The notes beneath the pieces were generated by a model that had not been told where the DNA came from, did no database searches, and worked only from the letters and a program-made list of their open reading frames with translations. Shown here one piece after another: positions 33,988 to 43,082 of a DNA stretch of 64,000 nt (its first letter is position 1; the number at the start of each line of letters is the position of its first letter). The position numbers were made by a program, and so were the translations under genes. The stretch covers positions 44,702-108,701 of the forward strand of contig JBEKIJ010000007.1 in the NCBI GenBank assembly GCA_050011815.1, written 5' to 3'. Origin of the DNA: Chersky-840 sp050011815 (lineage in GTDB: Bacteria; Actinomycetota; Acidimicrobiia; Acidimicrobiales; UBA8190).

Positions 33988-34845
33988 ATGCGCGCCCGAG
34001 CCCCTGCGTCGGCGGCCAACCTCGGCCCCGGCTTCGACGTCCTGGCGGTGGCGCTCGACCTCTACGTCGAGGTCGACGTGGAGCCGGCGGCGCGCCTGGT
34101 GGTGCGGTCCGAGGGCGAAGGGGCCGACCTCGAAGAGGACGACATGCACCTCGCGGCGCGCGTGGCGATCGATGTCGTCGGCCACGACCGACTGGCCGTG
34201 ACGGTGCGATCCGACATCCCCGTGGCGCGCGGCCTGGGGTCGTCGGCCGCCCTGGCGGTGGCGGCCGCGGCGGCGGCGGGGTCGAAGGACCCTCTGGGGG
34301 TGGCCGCCCGCATCGACGGGCATCCCGAGAACGCGGCGGCCTCGACGGTCGGGGGGCTCGTGGCCGCCACCTTGGTGCGCGGGGCGGTCCGGGCCGTGCG
34401 GATGCCCCTCGACGGCGGTCTGGTCTTCGTGGCCATGGTGCCCGACCGGCCGCTACCCACCACCAAGGCGCGCCAGGCCCTGCCTCTGGAGGTCAACCGG
34501 ACCGACGCCACGTTCAACCTGGGCCGGCTGTCGTTGCTCCTCGCCGGCCTGGCCGATCACGCCCTCATGATCAGAGAGGCCACCGAGGATCGTCTGCACC
34601 AGGACTACCGCAGCCCGTTGTTCCCCGAGGCCCCCCAGCTTCTGGCCCGCCTGGTGAAGGCGGGAGCCCTGGCGTCGTGCTGGTCGGGAGCGGGGCCCAC
34701 GCTGCTCGGTATCTGCGACGGCGATCAGGGTGAGCGAGTGCGGGCCGGGGCGGAAGCGGCCATGGAGGAGATCGGCGTCCCCGGCCGGGCCCTGCTCCTG
34801 CGGAGCGACATCGAGGGCCTCATCGTCGAGGGCTCGCACCTGTGA
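33988..34845 (+). CDS. thrB: Homoserine kinase
   Basis: GHMP-family kinase that phosphorylates homoserine for threonine synthesis. The N-terminal ASAANLGPGFDVLAVAL and the ATP-binding loop PVARGLGSSAALAVAA are diagnostic; the C-terminal CWSGAGPTLLG is the third GHMP motif. 285 aa. hom and thrC, its usual operon partners, are absent; instead its stop overlaps miaB (GTGA), so the leaderless thrB message probably continues into the tRNA-modification genes. Confidence 0.92.
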   Translation: MRARAPASAANLGPGFDVLAVALDLYVEVDVEPAARLVVRSEGEGADLEEDDMHLAARVAIDVVGHDRLAVTVRSDIPVARGLGSSAALAVAAAAAAGSKDPLGVAARIDGHPENAAASTVGGLVAATLVRGAVRAVRMPLDGGLVFVAMVPDRPLPTTKARQALPLEVNRTDATFNLGRLSLLLAGLADHALMIREATEDRLHQDYRSPLFPEAPQLLARLVKAGALASCWSGAGPTLLGICDGDQGERVRAGAEAAMEEIGVPGRALLLRSDIEGLIVEGSHL

Positions 34846-36233
34846 CCCGGACGTTCCACATCCGAACCTTCGGGTGCCAGATGAACGACCACGACTCGGA
34901 GAGGCTGGCGGGGCTCCTCATCGCCGACGGGCTCGAGCCCACCGACGACGTCGAGCAGGCCGACGTGGTCCTGCTCAACACGTGCTGCATCCGGGAGAAC
35001 GCCGACAACAAGCTCTACGGCTATCTGGGCTGGCTCAAGTCGTTGCGCGACAGTCGGCCCGGGATGCAGATCGCCGTGGGCGGGTGCCTGGCCCAGAAGG
35101 ACCGCGACGATGTCCGCCGGCGCGCCGGCCATGTCGATGTGGTCTTCGGCACCCACAACCTCACCCGGGCCCCCGAGCTCCTGCGCCGGGCCGCCACCCA
35201 CGGCCCCGTCGTCGAGATCCTCGACGCACCGCAGCCCGAAGGCGCCTCGGTCCTCCCCCTGGCGCTGTCCGCGGCGCGCGAGCTCCCCTACACGGCCTGG
35301 GTGACCATCCAGATGGGGTGCGACAACTCGTGTGCCTTCTGCATCGTCCCCCAGGTGCGCGGCCCCGAGGTGAGCAGGCCCGTCGACGACATCGTGGCCG
35401 AGGTCACCGGGCTCAGCGCCCGGGGGGTCACCGAGGTGACGCTGCTGGGGCAGAACGTCAACTCCTACGGACGCGACATCACCCGGCGCCGTCCGCTGTT
35501 CTCCCATCTCCTGCGAGCCGTCGGTGCCGTCGAGGGCATCCGCCGGGTGCGCTACACGAGCCCGCACCCGAAGGACCTCCGGCCCGAGACGATCGCGGCC
35601 ATGGCCGAGACGCCCGCGGTGTGCGAGCACCTCCACCTCCCCCTGCAATCGGGGAGCGACCGCGTGCTCAGCGCCATGCGCCGGGGATACACCGCGCAGC
35701 GGTACCTGACGCGCCTGGCCGCGGCGCGCGCCGCGATCACCGACCTGGCGGTCACGACCGACATCATCGTCGGCTTCCCCGGGGAGACCGACGACGACTT
35801 CGAGCGGACCCTGGAGGTGGCCGCCGTGGCCGAATACGACAGCGCCTACACGTTCATCTTCTCGCCCCGCCCCGGGACCCGGGCCGCGGCGCTCACGGCG
35901 TCCTTCGTGCCCGACGAGGTGGTGGCCGAGCGCTTCGAGAAGCTCCGGGTGGTGGTGGAGCGCTCCGCGCTGGCCCGGCACCGGGCCCGGATCGGCCGCG
36001 TCGAGGAGGTCATCGTCGAGGGCCGCAGCGCCCGGGACCACGAGGTGCTCACCGGTCGGACCCGGCAGAACAAGCTGGTGCACTTCGCGCCACCCGAGCT
36101 CGGCGTTCCCGCCCCGGGGGCCTACGCCGAGGTCCTCGTCACCGACGCCGCCCCCCATCACCTGCGGGGCGAGCTGGTGCGCGTCACCGCGGCGGCGCGA
36201 CAGCGCATCCGCATTCCCGTCTCGGTGCGCTAG
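34842..36233 (+). CDS. miaB: tRNA-2-methylthio-N6-isopentenyladenosine-37 synthase
   Basis: Radical-SAM methylthiotransferase acting after MiaA on A37 of tRNAs. The N-terminal UPF0004 domain binds an auxiliary cluster (Cys12 in FGCQMNDHDSE, NTCCIRE, VGGCLAQ). The radical-SAM cysteines are Cys160, Cys164 and Cys167 (GCDNSCAFCIVP). LGQNVNSYG, HLPLQSGSDRVL and TDIIVGFPGETDDDF follow, with a C-terminal TRAM domain. 463 aa. GTG 34842 overlaps the thrB stop. miaA is 4 nt downstream, so the two consecutive modification enzymes are co-transcribed. Confidence 0.95.
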   Translation: MTRTFHIRTFGCQMNDHDSERLAGLLIADGLEPTDDVEQADVVLLNTCCIRENADNKLYGYLGWLKSLRDSRPGMQIAVGGCLAQKDRDDVRRRAGHVDVVFGTHNLTRAPELLRRAATHGPVVEILDAPQPEGASVLPLALSAARELPYTAWVTIQMGCDNSCAFCIVPQVRGPEVSRPVDDIVAEVTGLSARGVTEVTLLGQNVNSYGRDITRRRPLFSHLLRAVGAVEGIRRVRYTSPHPKDLRPETIAAMAETPAVCEHLHLPLQSGSDRVLSAMRRGYTAQRYLTRLAAARAAITDLAVTTDIIVGFPGETDDDFERTLEVAAVAEYDSAYTFIFSPRPGTRAAALTASFVPDEVVAERFEKLRVVVERSALARHRARIGRVEEVIVEGRSARDHEVLTGRTRQNKLVHFAPPELGVPAPGAYAEVLVTDAAPHHLRGELVRVTAAARQRIRIPVSVR

Positions 36234-36237
36234 GCCC

Positions 36238-37212
36238 GTGGGCCGGCCCCCGGTGCCCGGCCACGGCGCGCCGTCGGGCGGGGTCGGTCACGTCGCGTTG
36301 GTGGGCCCGACGGCGTCGGGCAAATCCGCGCTGGCGCTGGCGTTGGCCCGGGCGCGGCCCGAAGCCGAGCTCGTGTCGGTCGACTCGATGTGCGTGTACC
36401 AGGAGATGGACATCGGCACGACCAAGCCCGGTCGGGCCGAGCGCCGGGAGGTGCCGTACCACCTGGTGGACCTGGTCGACCCGGGGGCGGAGTTCACCCT
36501 GAGCCGGTTCCAGGCCGAGGCGCGCCGGGCGCTGGTCGAGGTCGAGGGCCGGCACCACCGGGCCCTACTCGTGGGGGGGACGGGGCTCTACCTCCGGGCC
36601 GTGATCGATCAGCTGTCGGTCCCGGGGCGGTTCCCCGAGGTCGCCGCGGCACTCGAGGCCGAGGCGGAGGCACCGGGGGGGCCGGCCCGGCTGCACGCCC
36701 GGTTGCGGGCCCTCGACCCCGTGGCCGCGGCCCGGATGGAGCCCACCAACCGCCGGCGGGTGGTGCGCGCCCTCGAGGTGACCCTGGGCGCGGGCCGCCC
36801 CTTCTCGTCGTTCGGTCCCGGGCTCGACGCCTATCCCCCCACACCCTTCACGCTGGTGGGCATCCGGTTCGATCCGGCTGTCCACGACGCCCGCATCGAG
36901 AAGCGCTTCGAGGACATGCTCGACGCCGGACTCGTGGCCGAGGTCCGGGCCCTGGCCGCCCGACCCGGCGGCCTGTCGCGCACGGCCCGGCAGGCGCTCG
37001 GCTACCGGGAACTCCTGGCGCACGTGGAGCAGGGGGTTCCCCTCGACGACGCCGTCGATGAAGCCAAGCGCCGCACCCGGGCCTTCGCCCGGCGGCAATG
37101 GGCCTGGTTCCGGCGCGACCCGCGTATCTCGTGGCTGGACCCGACCGGCGATCTCCTGGCGCAGCTCCTCGAGGTGTGGGACACCTGCGGTCGCGAGGAG
37201 GTGGGAGACTGA
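36238..37212 (+). CDS. miaA: tRNA dimethylallyltransferase
   Basis: Transfers an isopentenyl group to A37 of tRNA, providing the substrate for MiaB. P-loop VALVGPTASGKSALAL, VDSMCVYQEMDIGTTKP, PYHLVDLVDP, LLVGGTGLYLRAVI and the distal RRTRAFARRQWAWFRRD are diagnostic. 324 aa. GTG 36238 starts 4 nt after miaB; a short Gly/Pro stretch precedes the P-loop. The donor DMAPP comes from the MEP pathway whose dxr and ispG lie in the first 10 kb. Confidence 0.95.
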   Translation: MGRPPVPGHGAPSGGVGHVALVGPTASGKSALALALARARPEAELVSVDSMCVYQEMDIGTTKPGRAERREVPYHLVDLVDPGAEFTLSRFQAEARRALVEVEGRHHRALLVGGTGLYLRAVIDQLSVPGRFPEVAAALEAEAEAPGGPARLHARLRALDPVAAARMEPTNRRRVVRALEVTLGAGRPFSSFGPGLDAYPPTPFTLVGIRFDPAVHDARIEKRFEDMLDAGLVAEVRALAARPGGLSRTARQALGYRELLAHVEQGVPLDDAVDEAKRRTRAFARRQWAWFRRDPRISWLDPTGDLLAQLLEVWDTCGREEVGD

Positions 37213-37217
37213 CCACG

Positions 37218-38150
37218 ATGGACGGCGGCGGCGCACTGCGCCTGACCAAGCACCACGGGGCGGGCAACGATTTTCTCGTCCTGCTCGACCCCGACGATCG
37301 CCGGCCCCTGTCGGCGCCGGAGGTGCGCGCCCTGTGCGACCGCCGGCGCGGCATCGGAGCCGACGGGGTGGTCCGTGTCGTTTCGGGCCTAGCGCCCGCC
37401 GCGTTGTCGATGGACCTTCGCAACGCCGACGGTGGTGTGGCCGAGATGAGCGGCAACGGGATCCGCTGTCTCGTGCAGGCGGCGGTGGACGCGGGCCTGG
37501 TGGGGGCGGGGACCGTCGTCGTCGAGACCCTCGGGGGGCTGCGTTCGGTGGACTACCGGTCCGGGGTCGGGCCGGGGTCGGGCTATGGGCGCGTGGACAT
37601 GGGTGACGCCGTGCTCGGCGCCGAGATCCGAGACCTGCCCGCCGGCACGCGCTGGGGGCAACGCGTCGACATCGGCAATCCCCACGTCGTGCTGTTCGGG
37701 GCACCGGCTCGCGACGAGGCCCTGGCGACGGTGGGTCCCCGCCTGGAGCGGTCGGTGGCCGGGGGGGCCAACGTGGAGTTCGTGTGGCCCGGCCCGGGGA
37801 GTGGCGAGCTCACGCTGCGGGTGTGGGAGCGCGGGGTGGGCGAAACCCTGGCTTGCGGGACGGGCACCTGCGCAGCGGCGGCGGCCGCGCACGCCCATGG
37901 CGAGGCCGGTTCCCGCGTCCGCGTGCACAATCGGGGTGGTCCCCTCGACGTCGAGCTCGACGGGTCCGCCGTCCACCTGGCCGGCCCCACCCAGAAGGTC
38001 GCCGACGTCACCGTGGACCGCGCCGTGCTGGCCGCCCTGGCACACGCCCTCGAGGCGCCCGGTAACGCCGCCGACGCCGCCGACGCCGCCGACGCCGACG
38101 CCGCGGGCGCACCCGACGCGGTGGCGACCGAGGTGGCGACTCGACAGTGA
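37218..38150 (+). CDS. dapF: Diaminopimelate epimerase
   Basis: Converts LL- to meso-diaminopimelate through two catalytic cysteines. These are seen in MSGNGIRCLVQ and ETLACGTGTCAAA; KHHGAGNDFLVL and RRRGIGADG are the N-terminal motifs, with IGNPHVVLF in the second half. 310 aa, including a C-terminal Ala/Asp tail encoded by three exact GCCGCCGAC repeats (38067-38093). ATG 37218 is 5 nt after miaA. The stop overlaps hflX (GTGA). The order miaA-dapF-hflX is conserved in actinobacteria. Confidence 0.95.
   Translation: MDGGGALRLTKHHGAGNDFLVLLDPDDRRPLSAPEVRALCDRRRGIGADGVVRVVSGLAPAALSMDLRNADGGVAEMSGNGIRCLVQAAVDAGLVGAGTVVVETLGGLRSVDYRSGVGPGSGYGRVDMGDAVLGAEIRDLPAGTRWGQRVDIGNPHVVLFGAPARDEALATVGPRLERSVAGGANVEFVWPGPGSGELTLRVWERGVGETLACGTGTCAAAAAAHAHGEAGSRVRVHNRGGPLDVELDGSAVHLAGPTQKVADVTVDRAVLAALAHALEAPGNAADAADAADADAAGAPDAVATEVATRQ
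38067..38093 (+). repeat. 9-bp tandem repeat in the 3' end of dapF
   Basis: Three exact tandem copies of GCCGCCGAC encode Ala-Ala-Asp repeats in the non-conserved C-terminal tail of DapF. Length changes stay in frame. Confidence 0.8.
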
Positions 38151-39409
38151 CGCTCATCGAGCGCAGCTTCCGCGAGCGCATCGTGCTCGTGGGAGTGGTG
38201 TTCCCCTGGACCTCGGCCGACGCCGTGGACGCCGATCTCGACGAGCTCGCGCTCCTCGTGGACACCGCCGGCGCCATCGTGGTGGACAGGGTCGTCCAGC
38301 GCCGGGACCGGCCCGACCCCGCCACCTTCATCGGGCGGGGCAAGGCGGAGGAGCTGCACGAGCTGTCGCTCGCCCTCGACTCCGACACCGTGGTCTTCGA
38401 CGACGAGCTCTCACCGGCCCAGCAGCGCAACCTCGAGAAGATCCTGGGTCGTACCGCCATCGACCGCACCGCGGTGATCCTCGACATCTTCGCCCAGAAC
38501 GCCCGCTCCCAAGAGGGCAAGGCCCAGGTGGAGCTGGCCCTGTTGCGTTACCGGCTGCCCCGGCTGCGGGGCAAGGGGCTCTCGTTGTCCCAGCAGGCCG
38601 GTGGCATCGGCACCCGGGGCCCGGGCGAGACCCAGCTCGAGGTCGACCGGCGTCGGCTGCTGCGTCGCATGACGCGCCTCGAGGCCGACCTCAAGCAGGT
38701 CTCGGCCACGCGCCGCACCCAGAGCCGATCGCGCCTGCGATCGCGCCAGCGGGTGGTGAGCCTCGTGGGGTACACCAACGCCGGCAAGTCCACCCTGCTC
38801 AACCGGCTCACCGACGCGGGCGTGCTGGTCGAGAACCGCCTCTTCTCGACGCTCGACTCCCGCACCCGGCGTCTGGCCCTGCCCGGGGGCGAGACGGTGT
38901 TGCTGTCGGACACCGTCGGGTTCGTCCGCAAGCTCCCGCACCAGCTGGTGGAGGCGTTTCGCTCCACCCTCGAGGTCGTGAAGGAGGCCGACCTCCTGGT
39001 GCACGTGGTGGACGCCTCGGCCCCGGAGCCCGACATGCAGATCGAGGCCGTGCGCACCGTGCTGGCCGAGATCGACGCCGGGGGCGTGCCCGAGCTGCTG
39101 GTGATCAACAAGGCCGACCGCGCCCCCCGTGCCGCGGCGCGCATGGCCAATGCGCACGAGGGTGCGGTGGTGGTGTCCGCCCTCACCGGCGAGGGGATCG
39201 ACGAGCTCCTGCGGGCCATGGGCGACCAGCTGCGGGTGGCCGATCGGATGGTGGAGCTCGTGGTCCCCTTCGACCGCGGCGACATCCTGGCCGCGGTGCA
39301 CCGCGAGGGCGAGGTCGTCGACGAGTCCCACCGCGAGGGGGCCACCGTGGTCCACGTCGTGCTCGACGATGCCGGGCGCGCCCGGTTCCGGGAATTCGCG
39401 GCCTCGTGA
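38147..39409 (+). CDS. hflX: Ribosome-associated GTPase HflX
   Basis: GTPase that splits or rescues stalled ribosomes, notably under heat stress. The N-terminal HflX domain has PATFIGRGKAEEL, FDDELSPAQQRNLE, DRTAVILDIFAQNA and QQAGGIGTRGPGETQLE. The G domain has VGYTNAGKSTLLNRL (G1), LLSDTVGFVRKLPH (G3) and VINKAD (G4). 420 aa. GTG 38147 overlaps dapF and its stop overlaps dapC (GTGA), placing it inside a lysine-pathway run by coupling rather than function. Confidence 0.94.
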   Translation: MTLIERSFRERIVLVGVVFPWTSADAVDADLDELALLVDTAGAIVVDRVVQRRDRPDPATFIGRGKAEELHELSLALDSDTVVFDDELSPAQQRNLEKILGRTAIDRTAVILDIFAQNARSQEGKAQVELALLRYRLPRLRGKGLSLSQQAGGIGTRGPGETQLEVDRRRLLRRMTRLEADLKQVSATRRTQSRSRLRSRQRVVSLVGYTNAGKSTLLNRLTDAGVLVENRLFSTLDSRTRRLALPGGETVLLSDTVGFVRKLPHQLVEAFRSTLEVVKEADLLVHVVDASAPEPDMQIEAVRTVLAEIDAGGVPELLVINKADRAPRAAARMANAHEGAVVVSALTGEGIDELLRAMGDQLRVADRMVELVVPFDRGDILAAVHREGEVVDESHREGATVVHVVLDDAGRARFREFAAS

Positions 39410-40641
39410 CGACCGGGCCCGACGCCGAGGCGGGGTTCTCGCCGCCGCCCTATCCCTACGACCGGTTGGCCTCGGTCCTGGAGGTGGCCGCCGCCCACCG
39501 CGGGGGGGCCGTGGACCTGTCGGTGGGCACGCCCTGTGACCCACCGCCGAGTGCGGTGGTGGAGGCGCTCGGCACCTCGGGGACCGAGCGGGGCTACCCC
39601 GCCTCGATCGGCAGCGGGGCATTGCGGGAGGCGGCGGCCCGGTGGATGCGACGGCGCTTCGGCGCGTCGCTCGACCCGGCCCAGGTGGCCGCCTGTGTGG
39701 GCACCAAGGAGTTCGTCGGCACCGCGGCGTGGTTGTTGCGACTGCGTACCCCGGGTCGTGACACCGTCCTGGCTCCGGCGCTCGCCTACCCGACCTATGC
39801 CATGGGGGCGCGCCTGGCCCGGTGCCGGGTGGTGGAGGTGCCCGCCGGCGCGGACGGCGGCCTCGAGCTCTCGGCCATCTCCGACGACGACGCGCAACGG
39901 GCCCTGTGCCTGTGGGTGAACAGCCCCTCCAACCCGACCGGGGCCCTGACCGACCTGGGGGCGGCGGTGGCCTGGGGACGGGGCCGGGGCGTGCCGGTGC
40001 TGTCGGACGAGTGCTACGCCGAGTTCACCTGGGACGGCCCCCCGGCCAGCGTCGTCCAGCACGGGAGCGAGGGGGTGGTGGCGCTGCACTCGCTGTCGAA
40101 GCGGTCGAACCTGGCCGGAGTGCGGGTCGGGTTCTACGGCGGGGACGCCGCGCTCGTCGACTACCTGGCCGAGATCCGCAAGCACGTGGGTCTCATGGTG
40201 CCCGGTCCGGTGCAGGCCGCCGCGGTGGTGGCCCTCGACGACGACGCCCACGTGGCGGCCCAGCGCGCCCGCTACCGACACCGCCTGACCCGCCTGGCCG
40301 AGATCCTGCGGGGCGCGGGGCTCGACGTCGAGCTGCCCGCCGGCGGTTTCTACCTGTGGGTCCCGGTGCCGGCCTGGGCCGACGAGCTGGGCGGTACCGA
40401 GGGTCGGCCCGGGGCCTGGGTGCTCACCACCGCGTTGGCCGAGGCGGCCGGGATGCTCGTGAGCCCGGGCGAGTTCTACGGCCGAGGGGCGGCGGGGTTC
40501 GTGCGGGTCGCCGCGGTCCAGCCCGATGACCGCATCGAGCTCGTGGCCACGCGTCTGGCCTCGTCGACCCACCCCCACCTGGGCGGCGCGTCGTCGGGCC
40601 CGGGTGCGGCGCCATCAGGGCCCGACGGAGCGGGCCGGTAA
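39406..40641 (+). CDS. dapC: Succinyldiaminopimelate aminotransferase
   Basis: Fold-type I PLP aminotransferase that makes N-succinyl-LL-DAP. LWVNSPSNPTGALTD and VLSDECYAEFTWDG bind the cofactor, and the Schiff-base Lys is in HSLSKRSNLAGVRVGF. The family's RKHVGLMVPGPVQAA stretch and its position between hflX and dapD support DapC over a general aminotransferase. GTG 39406 overlaps the hflX stop; the longer upstream opening in this frame (to 37585) runs through dapF and hflX and is not coding. 411 aa, ending in a Gly/Ala/Pro tail. Confidence 0.88.
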   Translation: MTTGPDAEAGFSPPPYPYDRLASVLEVAAAHRGGAVDLSVGTPCDPPPSAVVEALGTSGTERGYPASIGSGALREAAARWMRRRFGASLDPAQVAACVGTKEFVGTAAWLLRLRTPGRDTVLAPALAYPTYAMGARLARCRVVEVPAGADGGLELSAISDDDAQRALCLWVNSPSNPTGALTDLGAAVAWGRGRGVPVLSDECYAEFTWDGPPASVVQHGSEGVVALHSLSKRSNLAGVRVGFYGGDAALVDYLAEIRKHVGLMVPGPVQAAAVVALDDDAHVAAQRARYRHRLTRLAEILRGAGLDVELPAGGFYLWVPVPAWADELGGTEGRPGAWVLTTALAEAAGMLVSPGEFYGRGAAGFVRVAAVQPDDRIELVATRLASSTHPHLGGASSGPGAAPSGPDGAGR

Positions 40642-40644
40642 CCT
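40639..40644 (+). promoter_or_regulatory. -10 element, putative leaderless promoter of dapD
   Basis: TAACCT overlaps the dapC stop and ends 6 nt before ATG 40651, allowing separate expression of dapD-dapE. Confidence 0.45.
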
Positions 40645-40650
40645 CGGGCG

Positions 40651-41478
40651 ATGGCCGACCTGCCGTCCCAGATCGAGGAATTGTGGTCCCGGGTGGGCGA
40701 GTTGACCCCGGCCGACACCGAGGCCGACCGGATCGTGACCCAGGCCATCGACCTGCTCGACCGGGGCGAGGCCCGCGTGGCCGAGGTGGACGCCACGACG
40801 GGTGAGGTCATGGTGCACACCTGGCTCAAGACCGCCATCTTGTTGCTCTTCCGCTTGCGGGCCATGGAGACCGCCGAGGTCGGGCCCTTCGAGTTCCACG
40901 ACAAGCTGCCCCTCAAGACGGGCTACGAGGCGGCGGGGGTCCGGGTCCTGCCCGGGGCCTCGGCCCGGTGGGGATCGTTCCTCGACCGCGGCGTCATCCT
41001 CATGCCGAGCTACGTCAACATCGGGGCGCGCGTGGGGGCCGACACCATGGTCGACACCTGGGCCACGGTGGGCTCGTGCGCGCAGATCGGCGCCCGGGTG
41101 CACCTGGCGGGGGGCGTGGGGATCGGCGGGGTCCTCGAGCCGCCCAACGCCGCGCCCGTCATGGTGGGCGACGACGCCAACATCTCGAGCCGGTGCATGG
41201 TGACCCAGGGTGCCCGGGTGGGGGAGGGGGCCGTGCTGGCCGAAGGGGTGATCCTCAATCCCGGCATCCCCGTCATCGACGCCGCGACCGGAGACGAGGT
41301 CGGCCGCGGGGTGGTGCCGCCCTGGAGCGTGGTCGTCGGGGCCTCGCGTCGCAAGGAGTACCCGGGCGGGGAGTTCTTCTTGCCCTGCGCGCTGGTCATC
41401 AAGCGGCTCGAGCCCGGGGAACGGCATGACAAGGCCCAGCTCGAGCAGGTGCTGCGCGAACACCAGGTCGGCACCTGA
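40651..41478 (+). CDS. dapD: 2,3,4,5-tetrahydropyridine-2,6-dicarboxylate N-succinyltransferase
   Basis: Succinylates tetrahydrodipicolinate, the step that defines the succinylase branch. The left-handed beta-helix hexapeptide repeats are obvious (VILMPSYVNIGARVGADTMV, ATVGSCAQIGARVHLAGGVG, GVLEPPNAAPVMVGD). The C-terminal VGASRRKEYPGGEFFLPCAL is typical of the type related to E. coli DapD. 275 aa. ATG 40651 lacks a Shine-Dalgarno. dapE follows after 19 nt. Confidence 0.94.
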   Translation: MADLPSQIEELWSRVGELTPADTEADRIVTQAIDLLDRGEARVAEVDATTGEVMVHTWLKTAILLLFRLRAMETAEVGPFEFHDKLPLKTGYEAAGVRVLPGASARWGSFLDRGVILMPSYVNIGARVGADTMVDTWATVGSCAQIGARVHLAGGVGIGGVLEPPNAAPVMVGDDANISSRCMVTQGARVGEGAVLAEGVILNPGIPVIDAATGDEVGRGVVPPWSVVVGASRRKEYPGGEFFLPCALVIKRLEPGERHDKAQLEQVLREHQVGT

Positions 41479-41497
41479 GCTCGCCGGTGCTCCCGAC

Positions 41498-42565
41498 ATG
41501 ACCGATCTGCTGGCGCTGACCTCGGAGCTCGTCGCCATCCCCTCGGTGAGCCACCACGAGGGCGCCCTGGCCGACCGGGTGGAGGCGGACCTGCGCCGGG
41601 CCGGGCACCTCGAGGTCCGGCGGTTCGAGGACACCGTGGTGGCGCGCACCGAGCTGGGTCGGGCGCGACGGGTGGTGCTGGCGGGCCATCTCGACACCGT
41701 GCCCCCCTTCGGCGACGGACCGGCCCGTGTCGACGGCGACACGCTGTGGGGCCTGGGGGCGGTGGACATGAAGGGCGGCGTGGCCGTGCTCCTCGACCTG
41801 GCCGCCACGATCCCGGATCCCGCGGTCGACGTCACCTACGTGCTCTACGCCTGTGAGGAGGTGGCCAGTCGCCACAACGCCCTCGCCCGCCTGGCGGCGA
41901 CACACCCCGAACTTCTCGCCGCCGACGCGGCGGTGCTCGGCGAGCCCACCGCCGGCGTCGTCGAGGCGGGGTGCCAGGGCACCATGCGGGCGTTGGTGAC
42001 CGTGGCCGGTCGGCGGGCCCACACGGCCCGGCCCTGGATGGGGATCAACGCCGTGCACCGGTTGGCTCCGCTCCTGGGTGTGCTCGAGCGCTACGAGCCC
42101 CGTCGGGTCGTCCTCGACGGCTGTGAGTACACCGAGCAGCTCCAGGCGGTGGGGATCGAAGGGGGCGTCTCGGGCAACGTCGTCCCCGACCGCGCCTCGG
42201 TCACAATTAATTACCGCTTCGCACCCGAAGGCGACGCCGCCTCGGCCGAACGAGCCCTCCGGGACCTGGTGGGTGGGGCCCTCGACCCGGCCGGCGGGGA
42301 CACCTTCGAGGTCGTCGACGCCGCCGACGGGGCCCCCCCGGCCCTGCATGACCCGGTGCTGGCCTCGCTCGTGGCCGCCACGGGTGCCCCCCCTCGGGCC
42401 AAGCTGGGGTGGACCGACGTGGCCACCTTCGCCCGCATCGGGGTGCCGGCCGCCAACTTCGGCCCCGGCGACCCGCTGCTCTCCCACACCCCCGACGAGC
42501 ACGTGTCGCGCCCCGAGCTCGACCGGGCCCGTGCCGTGCTCGCCGCCGTGCTCCGCACCGACTGA
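41498..42565 (+). CDS. dapE: Succinyl-diaminopimelate desuccinylase
   Basis: M20-family zinc hydrolase that releases LL-DAP from its succinyl form. VVLAGHLDTVPPFG carries the first metal His and catalytic Asp, GLGAVDMKGGVAVLL the bridging Asp, YACEEVASRHN the Glu pair and VLGEPTAGVVEAGCQG the next Asp region. A His in the C-terminal LLSHTPDEHVSRPEL completes the site. 355 aa. ATG 41498 is used, 19 nt after dapD. A short AT-rich patch (CAATTAATTA, near 42203) is odd in this GC-rich gene but in frame. Confidence 0.93.
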   Translation: MTDLLALTSELVAIPSVSHHEGALADRVEADLRRAGHLEVRRFEDTVVARTELGRARRVVLAGHLDTVPPFGDGPARVDGDTLWGLGAVDMKGGVAVLLDLAATIPDPAVDVTYVLYACEEVASRHNALARLAATHPELLAADAAVLGEPTAGVVEAGCQGTMRALVTVAGRRAHTARPWMGINAVHRLAPLLGVLERYEPRRVVLDGCEYTEQLQAVGIEGGVSGNVVPDRASVTINYRFAPEGDAASAERALRDLVGGALDPAGGDTFEVVDAADGAPPALHDPVLASLVAATGAPPRAKLGWTDVATFARIGVPAANFGPGDPLLSHTPDEHVSRPELDRARAVLAAVLRTD

Positions 42566-42605
42566 TCCCCACTCACCGACGCCCCCGGGCCGCGGCCCTC
42601 CCCCC

Positions 42606-42627
42606 AAAGAAGAGCCCGGAACCGGCT
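42606..42627 (-). terminator. Candidate terminator of the DUF1003-like gene
   Basis: On the - strand a short AGCC/GGCT stem (42624-42627 with 42613-42616) is followed by CTTCTTT. It overlaps the stop codon of the membrane-protein gene and sits in the convergent gap with dapE. Confidence 0.4.
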
Positions 42628-43082
42628 TAGGGGGCGGGAAGCTTCGAGACGGCGTCTTGGAGGGCGGCGATCAACTGCTCGTCCTGGGCCTGGAGGTGCT
42701 TCTGGATCTCGATGGCCTCGCTCAATATGGCCTCGGCGTCTTTGTAGGTGTTCTCCGACCGGATGTCCGAGGACGCCGCCGCGATGTTCTGGCCGACGAT
42801 GATGATCGAGAGCAGGACCAGCTGCAGGAAGGTCTGGGCGATCCAGGCGATGATGCCTTCGCCGCCGGGCCGCAGCGCGGCGGGCAGCCCGATGAGGGCC
42901 ACCACGGCGAACGCGTAGGCGCACCACATCGTGCCCACGCCGTCGGTGATCTTGATGGCCAGCCACGCGTTGAACCGGCTCGCCATCTGTTGCTTCACGA
43001 CATCCTCGTGGTTCACCGGGGTGTCGCGGTGTTGGAGCCGCTCGAGGGTGTGCGGGTGGGGGACGTGGTTGTACACGCTCAT
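42627..43082 (-). CDS. DUF1003-like small membrane protein
   Basis: Uncharacterised 151-aa membrane protein. Two hydrophobic segments (GTMWCAYAFAVVALIGLPAAL and the QTFLQLVLLSIIIVGQN stretch) lie around residues 50-100, with a helical, charged C-terminal tail (DAEAILSEAIEIQKHL). The WxxQTFLQLVLL and GQN features and topology resemble DUF1003 proteins, whose function is unknown. The - strand ATG at 43082 is preceded by AAGGAAGG. It lies 116 nt downstream of lexA on the same strand, so read-through from the SOS promoter is possible. Confidence 0.65.
   Translation of the reverse strand: MSVYNHVPHPHTLERLQHRDTPVNHEDVVKQQMASRFNAWLAIKITDGVGTMWCAYAFAVVALIGLPAALRPGGEGIIAWIAQTFLQLVLLSIIIVGQNIAAASSDIRSENTYKDAEAILSEAIEIQKHLQAQDEQLIAALQDAVSKLPAP

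Noticed and set aside
37585..39405. Upstream extension of the dapC frame
   Set aside because: It overlaps dapF and hflX completely and has no family similarity.
42200..42215. AT-rich patch in dapE as a possible insertion scar
   Set aside because: The reading frame and the surrounding M20 protein motifs are intact, and no target duplication or inverted repeats flank it.
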